Below, one piece after another: positions 10,542 to 22,443 of a DNA stretch of 64,000 nt. The notes under the pieces are model-generated. The model searched no databases. It worked only from the letters and a program-made list of their open reading frames with translations, and was not told where the DNA came from. A program made the translations under genes and the position numbers. This DNA comes from Silybum marianum (lineage: Eukaryota; Streptophyta; Magnoliopsida; Asterales; Asteraceae). Position 1 is the first letter of the stretch, and every line of letters starts with the position of its first letter. The stretch is from NCBI GenBank assembly GCA_036898165.1, contig CM072537.1, positions 30,368,097 through 30,432,096 on the forward strand. Reading direction: 5' to 3'.

Positions 10542-12353
10542 ATGAACATAACACTAAAGATTCTGAATTTGAAACACTTAGAAACAGAATCAAAGATGAA
10601 AGAATTTTGGTCAATCAATTCAGAGCTGAAAGTCAAATATATAAAGAAAATTGTCAAGAAGCTGAACAGATTCTTAAAAAGGTTTCTGAAAGAAAAAACT
10701 TGTTTTAAAAGAAAAAATGGACAACTTACAAAAGGAAATTATAAATGAGAAGTCTGAAAAAGAAATTCTGATTGTTAAAATGAATTTTCTAAATCAAGAG
10801 AGACTTGATCTTTATAAAAAGATTAAAGAATTAGAAGATTTAAACTTTAAAAGAGGACAAACTGAACAAACTCTGAATATTTTAACTAGTCAGGCTCAAA
10901 ATTCAAAATTTTATAACATAAAAGCAGCTTTAGGATATAATGACAGTCATATACTGAAAAAGGCACCTGCAAGTCTGTATGATTATTCTAAAATGAAAAT
11001 TTTCAATGAATCAAATACAGATGTCATTTCTAAACCTGTGAATTATTCTTTGCGTGAAAGAATACCTTAAATCTGGTGAAAGAATACCTTAAATCAGAGA
11101 CTTTGTTTTCAGAAGAAACACATCTTAAATCTGATGAACCAGAAATAATTTCTAAAATAGAAGAAATAAATACAAGTTCAAACATTTGTAAATCTTCTGA
11201 ATCAAATATTATTTCTGAAGAAAAATCTGAAGTGATTGTTAAAACTGAAATAATTTCTGAAGTTACTTCTGAGATAATCTCTGAATATAATTCTGAAGGC
11301 ATTTCAGAACATACTTCTGATAATAAATCAGAACATGAAGAAAAATATGATGAATTCTCAGAAATTGAATCTTTAGAAGATGTTGATGAGAATCCAAATA
11401 CATTTTTTGATCATTCTGATGATGAGTCTACAACAACAACAAATTCAAATACTTTTGCAAAGAGTATGACTCACAATAAATTTTTAGAACTAATAAGTGC
11501 TTCTGATTCAGAAGATGATGATGATCATATACTGCAAGTCATTGATAAAAATGGCTATTTGGTTTACAAATCAAAATCTTGTATGACTGAAGGAGAAATA
11601 CTAAAAACAGAAACTTCAAAGATACCTTCAGAAATGTTTGGTCCTGTGTTTTTAAAACTAGAATATCAAAATTCAGATTTTTCTCCTACTACTACAAACA
11701 TTTCATTGACTTCAATACCATATTCAATAACATCTTCTGACTTCAACACCAAAATTAAAATTTTTGAAAAAGGACAATCCTCAAATTCTCTCTCTGAAGT
11801 TCAACAAATTAATTCAAATTCCGAAAATAAACTTAAAGTGAACAAAAGAATTTCTTATACTAATCCTCATTTCTTATCTTTTACAGAGCTATCCACTCTA
11901 GTATGGAGAAAGAAAGATGAAAGACTGTCAAAGAATGACAAATTAGATAGTTTTTCATTTTTAAAGAATAATGATGTACCTAAATTAAAGAAAGTGAATA
12001 AAAGAACTTTTGTTGAAAAATCAAATGTTATTGATTCTTATATATCTATTGATGTGGTAAATACATTAAAGAATCACATTCACTGTATTAATTGTGGTCA
12101 TCATAATTTTCATCTTAACTCCAATACAAACAAGAAAAATTTGATGAAATCTATTCAGAAATGTTCAGCTATATTGACAAATTCAATTAAACAAAACAAT
12201 AAAAATAAAAATAAAAATAAAACTAAGAGAAATAAATCTCAAAGTTCTGAACAAACTTCTGAATTGAAAAATCTGAAGAAAAAGTTCAGAACTTCAAATA
12301 TTCTTACTAATCTCAAAGGACCCATTCTAAAATGGGTACCTAAAAATCCATAA
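10542..12353 (+). pseudogene. Gag distal region of A: acidic coiled coil and second Cys/His motif
   Basis: Three open pieces (10542-10748, 10717-11070, 11076-12353) in shifted frames continue the gag reading. They are dominated by SE/SD-rich acidic sequence with heptad-like helices; many Ser-Glu pairs are written TCTGAA. A CINCGHHNFH motif at 12084-12113 resembles a partial zinc knuckle and is also found in the antisense copy. A Lys/Asn-rich run and a GPILKWVPKNP stretch precede protease. Long gag tails of this kind are typical of Sireviruses; their function is not known to me. Confidence 0.75.
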
Positions 12354-12359
12354 TCTCTT

Positions 12360-12660
12360 TTGCAGATATGTCATGTGTGGGTCTTAGATTCTGGATGTTC
12401 AAGACACATGACACCTTTCAAAGAACTACTAACTGATTATCATGAAAGATATGGAGGAACAGTTAGCTTTGGAAACAATGTAAAGGGATATGTCAGAGAA
12501 TATGGAACTTTCATTAAAGGAGATGTAACAGCAATGAAAGTTTTCTATGTTGAGGGCCTAAGACATAATCTTTTCAGTATTAGTCAATTCTGTGACAAAT
12601 ATTGGAAAGTTAATTTTGACATAGATCATTGTCATGTTCTAAGTACAGCAAACAAAAAAA
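12360..12660 (+). pseudogene. Aspartic protease of element A
   Basis: HVWVLDSGCSRHMT carries the catalytic DSG. It is followed by VSFGNNVKGYVREYGT and the VEGLRHNLFSISQFCD segment normal for copia protease. The frame breaks near an A8 run at about 12653-12660, after which the reading continues in the integrase frame. The protease would cut the gag-pol polyprotein. Confidence 0.85.
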
Positions 12661-13945
12661 ATCAACTGCTTATAGAGATGGAGATATCTACACAGCAACA
12701 TTCACTGCCACAGGTCAATTACAAGGTGTATGTTATATGTCTACAACAATGAGAAATGATAGTTGGCTTTGGCACAAAAGAATGTTACATCTGAACTTCA
12801 AAGCCATTTCTGAATTAGGCAAACATCAATCTGTAATAGGACTACCAAAGATCAGATTTGAAAAGAACTCTCTTTGTTCTGCATGTGAACTAGGGAAGAT
12901 CAAAAGAAGTTCTCATCCTCTGAAAATGCTATCTTCATGCAAAGCTCCACTTGAAATGCTACATATGGATTTATGTGGACCAATGAAAACTCAAAACATG
13001 GGGGGAAAGAAATACATTCTTGTCATAGTAGATGAATACACAAGATATACATGGATTAATTTTCTGAGACTCAAGTCTGATACTTCTGAAAGGCTGATAC
13101 CCTTTCTGAAGAAAATTCAAGTTCTTCTTCAACTCCCAATTCAAAAGATCAGAAGTGAGAATGGAACAGAATTTACCAGTTCTACACTTCAGCATTTTTT
13201 GGAACCTGTTGGTATTTCACATAATTTTTCCGCTGCAAGAACTCCTCAACAAAATGGGGTAGTTGAAAGAAAGAATAGAACTTTGGTAGAGGCTGCAAGA
13301 ACCATGCTTGCATATTCAGAACTTCCTCTTTCTCTTTGGGCAGAAGCAATTGCTACTGCATGTTTTACTCAGAACAGGACAATTCTAAACAGAAAATTTC
13401 TTAAAACTCCTTATGAAATGTTAAAACAAAGAAAACCCTCTATTGATTATTTTAAAATCTTTGGTTGCAGGTGTTTTCTAAAGAATGATACTCAGCATCT
13501 TGACAAATTTGCACCAAAAGGTGTAGCTGGTATCTTTGTTGGCTATTCTCAAAGATCCAAAGCTTATAGAGTACTCATTAAAGGAACTCAAAGAATCATT
13601 GAGACTACAAATGTCAGATTTCATGAGCCAACTTTGACTTCTGAACAAGACAGTTCAAAACTCGCAGATAACCCAATTTCTGAAAGTTTAGACTCAGAAC
13701 ATAATCAGACAAACTCTTCTTCTGAATCTCAAACTTTACTTAAAACAAATTTAGACACTCTATGTCAAGACTTATTTGATATTTCTATAAATGTTTCTGC
13801 AGATTATCAAAATCATTCTCTCACCAGAAGCTTAAAAAATCAAGACATTTCAGAAATACAAATTTCAAGTACATCAGCACCACAAATCTCAACCTCAAAT
13901 TTAGAACTTCCAACTTCTACATATGTACATCCAATTTCTACATAG
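12661..13945 (+). pseudogene. Integrase of element A, altered active site
   Basis: The zinc-binding part (WLWHKRMLHLNF ... CSACELGK) and the catalytic core are in one open frame. The first catalytic Asp (HMDLCGPM) and the Glu (ARTPQQNGVVERKNRTL) are present. In the second site RSENGTEF has Glu where the family has Asp (RSDNGTEF in element C). The C-terminal GKR-type region (GIFVGYSQRSKAYRVL) follows. The frame stops at TAG 13943-13945 in the acidic linker before RT. With the Asp-to-Glu change, strand transfer would probably be impaired. Confidence 0.85.
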
Positions 13946-13956
13946 TTCACGCTATT

Positions 13957-14082
13957 GAACCAGTTCAAGTTATTTCTGAACCAGTTCAAATTATTTATGA
14001 ACCAGTTCAAGTGGTTTCTGTACCAGTTCAAACTATTTCTGAACCAGTTCAAGTTGTTTCTGAACCAGTTCCAGATACTTCT
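13957..14082 (+). repeat. Six 21-bp repeats in the integrase-RT linker of A
   Basis: Six imperfect units of GAACCAGTTCAAGTTATTTCT code for EPVQVIS-like heptads. The linker varies greatly between elements of this group, and C and F have no such repeat. A stop lies just before it. Confidence 0.8.
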
Positions 14083-15517
14083 GAGCATGTACATCAAAGT
14101 TATGAACAAATTCAAAATGTTTCTTTTGAGGGGAATACTTCAGATTTACATTCAGTTATGAATCATGATACTGAAACTCAAGCAATTGTTGATGATTATG
14201 ATTATCTAAACAATGTTTCATCTGTTCAACCATTGCCAAATGTGAACAAATGGACATCCAATCATCCTGTGCATCAAATTATTGGAGATGTATCAAAAGG
14301 TGTCCAACAAGATCTGCAACAGCAAATGAATGTTTGTATGTAAATTTTTTAAGTAGCATGGAACCCAAAAAGCCAAATGAAGCTCTTCAAGATCCAGACT
14401 GGATTTTAGCCATGCAGGATGAGTTAAATCAGTTTGAAAGAAACAAGGTCTGGACATTGATACCAAAACCAAAAGGTAAATCCATCATTGGCACAAAATG
14501 GTATTCAGAAATAAAAATGATGAAAATGGTATTGTTGTAAGAAACAAGGCAAGGCTTGTAGTTAAGGGTTATTGTCAACAAGAAGGGATTGATTATGATG
14601 AAACATTTGCTCCTGTTGTTAGATTGGAGGCCATTAGAATCCTTCTTGCATATGCTGCTCATAAAAACATGAAGGTATTTCAAATGGATGTGAAATGTGC
14701 ATTTCTGAATGGTATTTTACATGAAGAAGCATATGTTGAACAACCAGAAGGCTTTGTAAACAAAGAATTTCCAGATCATGTCTACATTTTAGACAAATCC
14801 TTATATGGACTTAAACAAGCATCAAGAGCATGGTATGATACTCTTACAACTTTTCTTCTGAATTCTAAATTCAAAAGAGGTACTGTTGATACAACTTTAT
14901 TTCTGAAAAAGGAGGGTGATGATATGATTTTGATACAAATCTATGTAGATGATATTATATTTGCTTCTACTAATCCAAAATTTTGTAGAAATTTTGAGAA
15001 AATCATGCAAACAGAATTTGAAATGAGTATGATGGGAGAGTTGACATTTTTCCTTGGTCTTCAAGTTAAACAACTTCCCACTAGCATATTCGTTAATCAA
15101 TCTAAGTATGTCACAAATTTTCATAAGAAGTTTGACATGACTGATTGTTCAAGTATTCAAACTCCAATAGCCACTGCAACTAAGTTTGAACCTGATCTGA
15201 ATGGAAAATCTGTTGATCAGAAAAAGTACAGAGGCATAATTGGATCTTTGCTTTACTTAACTGCTAGTAGACCAGATATAATGTTTGCTACATGTATTTG
15301 TGCCAGATATCAAGCTAATCCTAAGGAATCACACCTTCTACCTGCAAAAAGAATACTTAGATACCTAAAAGGTTCTCCTTCATTGGGACTTTGGTATTCT
15401 AAGGATTCTAGTTTTGATCTAACAGCATTTACAGATGCAGATCATGGTGGATGCAAATTAGACAGGAAAAGCACTTCTGGATCATGTCAATTTCTGGGTG
15501 ATAGACTGGTAAGTTGA
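14083..15517 (+). pseudogene. Reverse transcriptase of element A, frameshifted
   Basis: Reads MEPKKPNEALQDPDW ... FERNKVWTLIPKPKG, then loses one base at about 14501 so that the reading moves to the frame open from 14498 to 15517. That frame holds ARLVVKGYCQQEGIDYDETFAPVVR, the MDVKCAFLNG segment and the catalytic YVDD at 14942-14953. The connection to RNase H (GLWYSKDSSFDLTAFTDADHGGC) is present. A TGA at 15515-15517 replaces the conserved Trp codon. The protein would copy element RNA into DNA. Confidence 0.88.
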
Positions 15518-15889
15518 TCTTCAAAGAAACAAAATTATGTTTCTACTTCTACAGCAGAGGCTGAGTATGTGGCAGCTGCAATATGTTGCTCACAAGTGAT
15601 CTGGATGCAAGTTCAACTTAAAGACTATGGTTATACTTTCAAAAAGATTCCTCTTTATTATGATTCGAAGAGTGCCATAGCCATCACTGCCAATCCTGTT
15701 CAGCATTCAAAAACCAAGCACATTGATGTAAGATATCATTTTATCAAAGATCATGTGGAAAAAGGTAATATTGAAATGTTTTTTGTTCAGACAGATTATC
15801 AGTTAGCTGATTTATTTACCAAAGCACTTGATGAAAAACGATTTAACTTCTTGGTAAGTAAATTGGGCATGATGAATATGTCTATGTAA
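15518..15889 (+). pseudogene. RNase H, C-terminal part, of element A
   Basis: In the same frame as RT beyond the TGA: STAEAEYVAAA, YYDSKSAIAI, KTKHIDVRYHFIKDHV and the closing LADLFTKALDEKRFNFLVSKLGM. Ends at TAA 15887-15889. It would degrade the RNA of the RNA-DNA hybrid. Confidence 0.88.
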
Positions 15890-16546
15890 GTATTACACAT
15901 CAACTATACTCTAGAAGTTATATTCTGAGGTTTTTATATCAAATTCTGAATAGTTTGCTCTTCAGAAATATTTTGCATATTCTGAAGTTCAACATTCAGA
16001 TATTTGCTTCTTTTCAAACGCAGAAGTATATTCCTTTTGTATCTAGGTTGATTGTATTTTAATACTTTTCATTTTTTTTCTCTTCTCATTTCACTAATAT
16101 TTTCTTGTTTCTTTGATAACATTGCAATGATTAAGGGGGAGAATCATAAGTGCTAATGATTCAAGGGGGAGTGGTATTAATTTCAAAATTCTACACTATT
16201 CTTTCCTACAAAACAACTCTGCATTGCTGAAATAAAGTCTTGCACTTTATATCTAAGAAGTATGAACAAGCTTCCTTAGATAAAATCAGTTTTCTTTTTG
16301 TTCAAACCTACTTCTGAATTATCAAAATGTTTTATATTTTTCAGAAGTTTGTATTTTTAAATGATTTTTGGTCTTCTAAGATGATCCAAGTTTAGTTATG
16401 AACTACACTTCCAGATTCTGCGGTTCTTATGAATTCCTTCTTTCAGACTTCTGAACTTATTCTCAGAAGTTCTGAACAATTTCTGAAGTTTTTGAACTTG
16501 TTCTCAGAACTTAACTTCCCGTTGATATTTTCACTTAAGAGTGTGC
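15890..16546 (+). other. Post-pol spacer of A with two polypurine tracts
   Basis: No gene is seen. TTCTGAAG/CTTCAGAA-type repeats are scattered through 15905-16010 and 16430-16510. Two AAGGGGGAG tracts lie at 16133-16142 and 16162-16172, far upstream of the final tract at 33723. Multiple polypurine tracts after pol are a reported hallmark of Sireviruses; each could prime plus-strand DNA. Confidence 0.7.
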
Positions 16547-16683
16547 CACGTGTTTTAATTTCATTGGATATTTCTTAATCACGTCGTTTAAACAGTTCAT
16601 TTATCCAAATAAATGATGATTACTACTCTAATCACATTTACTTTTTGGCCACGTGTCCATCAACGCTTATCCAGTCTTATAAA
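16547..16683 (+). promoter_or_regulatory. Candidate promoter for the A extra ORF
   Basis: CACGTG at 16547-16552 and 16650-16655, then TATAAA at 16678-16683, with ATG of the extra ORF 107 bases further on (16790). The same order, an ACGTG motif then TATA then ATG, is seen in C and more weakly in E. This suggests a separate transcript for the extra ORF. Activity is not shown by the sequence. Confidence 0.45.
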
Positions 16684-16789
16684 TCAATGGATTCTTCATC
16701 ATCTTCATTTTTTTAGCGATTTTCTTCTCGAAAATCTATCTGTTTTCATTGATCTTCATTCTGTTTTGAATCCTTGTTTTTCAACTATC

Positions 16790-17801
16790 ATGTCTACTTC
16801 AAAAGCTATGGTTTCTACTTTTTCGAGTAAAAATGACAGCAATGGATCATCGAGTGATAGTTCATTCAAGATTGTACCTTAGAAACTGGTTGTGGGAACA
16901 TTGGAAGTTCCACTTCCTGAAGATCAAATGCTTCAAGACACAGCCACAACTGCTATTCATCAAGCTGGACCTTCCAACCCTAACCCTAACCCTAGCCCGC
17001 GAACTGATAAAATTGGGGAAACAAAAATTGAACCTATTGAAGTTATTTATGAATCAAATGCTGGTGATAGTGAAACTCAGACTCGTGTTGAAAGCAGTGA
17101 TATGTCGAAACTCTATGTCCCTGCTGAAAAACTCCTTGACATCAAGAAAAATAATTGTGCTCTGAACTTTAAATCGAAGGACTTCATTGATGATCAAATA
17201 ATTTTGATTGACATTCTGAAGAAACATCCACTCCGTACTCTACTTTCTAGGAAATTTTCTGTTCCTGCTTTTTATCTACAACAATTCTGGTACTATGCTG
17301 AGGTTGATGAATCTGAAGATGAAATTGTCTCCTATGTTCATGCTTACAAGGTGTGTATCTCTGTGGATGATATTAGATGTCTTTACTTCTTGCCAAAGTC
17401 AGATGAGGTTCTTGGGAAAACCTCTTATGATCCAATCCCTTCATCCACATAAATGATCTCAGATTTCATGAGTTTGGAATAGTCTGAAAATTTAAATGCT
17501 TTAAGTTCCTTTAGAAGGAAGTGTTTACCTCTAATATGGTACTGTTTATTCTCAATTCTAAACACTTGTTTATCTGGGAAAAGTTCAAGTTTGGATCAAG
17601 CTTCAGCAAATGGGAGGATTATTTTTCATGGAGTTGCCTTCAACAAACACTATGATTATGCTAGTCTCATTTTTGATGAACTCAAATCTGCAATTTTGAA
17701 GAAGTCCATATTCAACTACATACCATTTTAGAGATTCTTTCAAACACTCATCAAAGGAGCAATGAAAGCAGTATCTGCAATTCCTGTTCTAGCCCATGAG
17801 G
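16790..17801 (+). pseudogene. Extra ORF (env-like) of A, N-terminal half
   Basis: Starts MSTSKAMVSTFSSKN, with an in-frame TAG at 16880-16882. It continues in the same frame to 17452 with a Pro-rich segment and a conserved module (AFYLQQFWYYAE ... YKVCISVDDIRCLYFLPK). After 17460, in shifted frames, it has a SSLDQAS and YDYASLIFDELK segment that C, E and B share. The reading runs into TACAT, where element E begins, and resumes in phase after E at 29816. No signal peptide or membrane helix is seen. The role is unknown. Confidence 0.7.
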
Positions 17802-17806
17802 TACAT
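17802..17806 (+). repeat. Target site duplication TACAT of element E (left copy)
   Basis: TACAT occurs directly before TGTTAG at 17807 and again at 29811-29815 directly after the 3' LTR. Removing E and one copy restores the phase of the A extra ORF, which confirms both ends of the insertion. Confidence 0.92.
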
Positions 17807-18148
17807 TGTTAGATCTAATTAGCCCCAATTAGATAGAAAGTTTTATAAAGAATTGTATTTTGGGCTTTTTAGTGTTTTATGGGCTTGGACTTAACACATG
17901 TATTGGGCACCTATAAATATGGTGTCTTAGTTTCATTTGTAAGTAAGTTTTGGAAGAGAACACACTTTGCACACATACAGACTTATGAGAGCCTCGCTCA
18001 TTCTAATATGTGGTGTTCTTCTCAATTCTCCATAATGATGAATACATGAATATGAGTTGATGATTTTGTGATTAATGTTCTTTAATTCTCTATCTCTTCT
18101 CTACATTTTATGGAGTTGTCTCAATTGTTGCTAGTTTGGGATCTAACA
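17807..18148 (+). repeat. 5' LTR of E, of a foreign type
   Basis: 342 bp from TGTTAGATCTAATTAG to GGGATCTAACA, with a TATA box TATAAATA at 17912-17919. It is unlike the 3' LTR of E and unlike the LTRs of A, B and C, although the leader right after it is C-like. It still ends two bases before a normal primer site. Confidence 0.8.
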
Positions 18149-18150
18149 AT

Positions 18151-18163
18151 TGGTATCAGAGCC
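18151..18163 (+). other. Primer binding site of E (initiator Met tRNA)
   Basis: TGGTATCAGAGCC lies two bases after the 5' LTR end. The leader that follows resembles that of C after 43184. Confidence 0.93.
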
Positions 18164-18424
18164 ATCTAATCAATCTATTGATTATTAGATCTCTTCCATT
18201 GAAAGAATTCCTTTCAATCGAACAGTATTTTCTCAGATTCAAAATTTGTTTATCAATCCACTCTGTTTTACGAAATTTTGTTGAATCGTTAACAATCTTC
18301 TCTTAAATTGAGTCATTCATTTTGTAATCTGAAGAAACAGTGATATTATCGACCAGTTCTTCTTGAGATTTAATTGTTCTAAATTTCTTTCAAATCTTCA
18401 AATTTTCTCTTCTATCATACTCAA

Positions 18425-19550
18425 ATGACAAATTCGAGCTTGAATACTGTTTATACGTCTGGGTCCCTGACTAAACCTCCAACTCTTGTACGTGATGAAT
18501 ACCCACAATGGAAGATTCGAATGGTTAACTTCTATGAGGGATTGGATGCTGAGTTATATCCAATTATTCAAAACGGTCCGTTTGTTCCCACCACTACTAT
18601 TCCTGCATTCCAAACCGCAAATTCGTATGAGGTACCACAAGACCGGTTCGAAGTCAAGGAATAATCGACCGATGAAGAAAAAGCTAAGGTGGAATTAGCT
18701 AAGAAAGCTAAGTCTCGTTGATAATGGCCATTCCAAATGAGATTTTTCAATCTCTCGGACTCATGTGACACAAAGAAAGATTTATGGGATCAACTGGAGA
18801 ATCTCTTAGAAGGTGGTGCGAAAATGAAAAAGAACAAGAGCCCAAGCTCTAAATGAATATAATAGTTTTCAAGCACCGACCGATGAATCTCGGAACAAAC
18901 ATTTCATCGATTCAACAATCCGATTAATCTCTCGCAAGAGATGTGACATTGTTCGATCAAAGGAAGACAACAATGTTCTATTTCTCAAAAGGTTAAACCC
19001 TCAATGGTCAAATCTATCCATGTCACTACAAGCCAATCAAGATCTTGAACAATGGTCGCCGCATGATGTATTCGGTACATCGCAAGCTCATGAAAAAGAA
19101 GTTGTTCGTAAAAGAACAAACATCGGAGGTCCTCTCGGCTTTGATCTCGTAAACAAAAGGAATCGAGAAGACGAAGCGATGACAGAAGAAATCGAAGGCC
19201 TTCATATCGAGAGGACTCGCTCCAAGATGACTCGAATCGGATGATGAAATTAAAGCGTTTGCGACTCTCCGGCTTTAATAACCAAGCAATTTACTAATCG
19301 TTTTGGAAATAGGTCTTTGAAAAGAAATAAACGATTTGATCGTCCCTTATGTTCCTAAACAAGAAGTACAGAGAGTAGAAAACAGAAGAAGAAAAGAAAG
19401 AAGAAGAATTAAAAAGGAAGAAAGATGTCTACGGATGTGGCAAACCCGGACATTACTCGAGAGATTGCAGAGAGCTCGGGAAAAGGATAAGACTTATTAC
19501 AAAAACAAATATAAGTACAATGTCACCGAAAGAGCACACTTTGCGTAAAA
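18425..19550 (+). pseudogene. Gag of element E, many frameshifts
   Basis: ATG 18425 begins MTNSSLNTVYTSGSLTKPPTL, parallel to MANQNLNTIYTSGSMTKSPAL of C. The YPQWKIRMVNFYEGLDAEL segment is intact. A stop occurs at 18662-18664, and the rest is readable only by changing frame (18700-19250), keeping pieces such as MSLQANQDLEQWSPHDVFGT. The zinc knuckle is present but broken near 19433-19470. Several breaks coincide with CTG/CAG sites of C, for example at 19229-19247. Confidence 0.78.
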
Positions 19551-19639
19551 AGAAAACTGGGTGCAAGATGAATCCGGCGGTGATGAAGCCATGTTCGTGG
19601 AATGGCAAACACAAAACGAATCGCAGGATCAACCCTCGA

Positions 19640-21390
19640 GTCACCTAAGTAATTTCTCTCGATCATCTGAGCTTGAACAAACGATTGTGATGTTATCAAA
19701 AATTTTGAGGAACTAAAATCAAACTCACAATCGAAAAGAAATTACGAAAAGTACCGAGAAAACTCTTTCTACAATCAAAAGGGAAAGAGATATTTTTCAA
19801 AAGAGAAATAGATTTACTTACGGAGAAGAAAAACTCGAATTAAATACTGCAAAGGAAACAATTTCCATGAGTTTAAAACTTTCTGAAGAAAAACTTAAAA
19901 AGGAAATTTTGAATCTCAATAAACTTCTGGAAGAAAAAAGGAAAGAAATCAGAGACAAAGAGAGTGATAGACTCAACTCTGTAGCACTTAAAAACTATTT
20001 TCAGAAAGAGAGAGAATTTTTACACATTGAACTTCAACAGAAAAAGCTACAGATTATAACATATCTGGATGCACAGAAGGTTCATGACAAAATTAACACA
20101 CAAGTAGGAAGATCCGGACTTGGTTTCGAGGACCTAGATCCCTACACGTAAGAAAAGGTCGTATCCGAAATCTGTTTTTTGTGTTGGACAAATACAGAAG
20201 CCAAAGTTTCCAATTTTGTATGAAAAATCTATTTTTAAAAAATCTAGATATGAAAATCATCATAAAACAAGCAAACTTCAATTCGAAAATATTGAATATT
20301 GTTGTAAAACAAATGTTGATCTAAATAAAGTTCAGAAGAAAGATGATATTTTCAATTTTGGTTCAAATAAACATACAATTTTGAATCCAGAGGCAGCTAT
20401 TTTTGTTCCAAGTCAAGCAGAGGAAGATCTACGACTTATGTTTGAAAGTTTATATTCTCTCTACTCGGACAAGTATTTTAGAAATGAAACTCTTTGTGAG
20501 AATCATCCAGTAGATCTCTCCCTGTTCATTTGAAGATTTACATCTTTCTGAAACTCAAGAAAGTTTGGCTGAGATTACGTATCCATGGGAGAATGACAAT
20601 AATGATGAAGAATTTTTTGATAACTCTGAAAATTACATTTCAAATTTAGAAATAAATTCTTTTAAATCATCAAAAGTTATCACCAATAATTCAGAAAGTA
20701 ATGATAAAAAGGATGATTATTTGTATACCGATAAATCTCAAGAAATCGAGCTTCGATAGAGATTGTGCTAAACTTTAAGTGGTATACCCATTCTTCTCAA
20801 GTTTCCGTTCAACCGAGAAAAATTAGTATCTATACATCCAGTACTTCTTCGATATGTGTCTCAAAGCCAAAACATGTCTTGAACTTGAGAAAGAGGCGTA
20901 ACTCAAAACAAAGTGCAAAATCAAAAGATTTTAAACTCTACTCTTCCGAAGTTTACTAATATTCAAAAAGGCAAATGGAAATCCTCTAATTCTTATGTTC
21001 CTTTTTCAAGAATAACGTAGCTTCGTAAAAGTAGATCGAGAGGAAGAACACAGAGAAGAAAACGCCAGAACTAAAACAAAAGTCTAGTCTAGATAGGTTC
21101 TCTAGAACAACTAATACTAGAAAAGACTTTAGAAAGAATAATTGTAATTACCATTCTCGCAATGAAAATTCAATTCAATCTTCTATGTTTCTTCGAATGT
21201 TTTTCAACGTTCTTAAAGTTAAAACAATTTTTCTCGCAAATCTTCGATCATTCCAATTCAAAATATGGTTGTCACAAAAAGAATAAAACTCAAAACCAAA
21301 AACCAAAAATAAAGTCTTTACCTTCGTTAAATCAAAAACGAGCATACTCCAAAAGCTAACATAAAAGGACCCATTATGCGATGGGTACCT
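19640..21390 (+). pseudogene. Gag distal coiled-coil region of E
   Basis: Pieces at 19867-20151, 20216-20533, 20565-20759 and 20765-20959 match the C region 44667-46000: a charged coiled coil (KLSEEKLKKEILNLNKLLEEK), an FEDLDPY segment, the acidic NDEEFFDNSENYISNLEINS part and a Lys-rich tail. A GPIMRWVPKK-like stretch at about 21367-21395 precedes protease, as in A and C. Frames change repeatedly. Confidence 0.68.
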
Positions 21391-21420
21391 AAGAAATTCG
21401 ATTTTTTTTTTATTGCAGTA

Positions 21421-21720
21421 AATGTGCATATCCGGTATCTTGACTCGGATGCTCGAGGCACATGATCGGATCCCAAAATTTACTATCCCAATTCAAGGAC
21501 AAACTGGTGGAGTAGTAACTTTTGGTGATAATGGTAAGGGTCAAATAAAAGGCTACTAACTCTACAAGAAGGTAATATCACCTTATCAAAGGTAGCTCAT
21601 GTTTACGGCTTGAAACATAATCTCCTTAGTGTAAGTCAACTTTGTGATTCTAAAATACTAGTAGTATTTGATGAAAAACATTGTTATTTATTCTCTAAGG
21701 CGAAGAACTTTGGAGAGCAG
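21421..21720 (+). pseudogene. Aspartic protease of element E, broken at the active site
   Basis: The HIRYLDS start is followed by a one-base loss within GACTCGGATGC (21442-21452); C has GACTCTGGATGC at the same place (46586-46597). The loss falls in the catalytic Asp-Ser-Gly codons. Downstream segments GGVVTFGDNGKGQIKG and LKHNLLSVSQLCD-like sequence are readable in shifted frames. Confidence 0.75.
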
Positions 21721-22443
21721 ACAGGAAAGGTAACTTGTATATGATGAATTTTACCTCTAAGGATGGTAAGGAAACTTTATGTCTCATCTCCAAAAAGAGT
21801 GAGGTTGCGTGGCTCGGCATCATAAAATGTCTCACTTAAATTTTAATAATCTTGAGATGCTTGTTAAAAACAAACCGGTATCTCGGACTTCCGTATATTC
21901 ATTTTCAAAAAGATCACCTCACTCGCATGTGAAATGGGCAAAATTAAACGAGCATCTCATAAAACAAAAAGTGATCATTCTTGTAGTAGACCTACGCAAT
22001 TATTACATGTGGATCTCTCGTGGTCCAATGGCAATTCAGAGTCTATCTGGTAAAAAGTATATTCTGGTACTAATTGATGAATTTTCCAGATATACTTGGC
22101 TTGCTTTCGTTCGTCAAAAGTCAGAAGTTCCAGTGGTACTACGATATGATGACCGAATTCAAGTTCTTCTACATCGAAGATTCAGTAGCCTTCGAAGTGA
22201 TAATGGTACGAATTCAAGAACGCCAAGCTTGAATCGTATCTTGTTGAACAAGGAATTACTCAAAACTTCTCGCACTCCACAACAAAACGGTGTAGTTGAA
22301 CGTCGCAACGAACCTTGGTTGAAGCGACGAACGATGCTCGGCAGCCTTCGGTCTCCCAATCCACTTCGGGCCGAAGTCGCCGACCGCTTGTTTCACTCAA
22401 AACCGTTCAATTGTTGTCAAGAGGCATCTCAAAACCTCTTATG
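21721..22443 (+). pseudogene. Integrase of element E, broken
   Basis: Readable pieces: the zinc-binding His pair in a broken frame near 21808-21840 (one base missing at GGCTCGGCAT, where C has GGCTATGGCAT), SLSGKKYILVLIDEFSRYTWLAFVRQKSEVP (22036-22125), LRSDNGT near 22190-22210 and TSRTPQQNGVVERRNEP at 22268-22318. The order matches C 46850-47640. Stops and indels separate the parts. Confidence 0.75.

Noticed and set aside
13955..14161. Open frame of Asn-Gln-Phe-Lys-rich repeats
   Set aside because: Shadow frame of the 21-bp EPVQVIS repeat in the integrase-RT linker.
16977..16998. ACCCTAACCCTAACCCTA as an interstitial telomere
   Set aside because: It encodes Asn-Pro repeats in the A extra ORF; similar short runs occur in E (25933) and C (53530) at the matching place. 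Plant telomeres are usually TTTAGGG.
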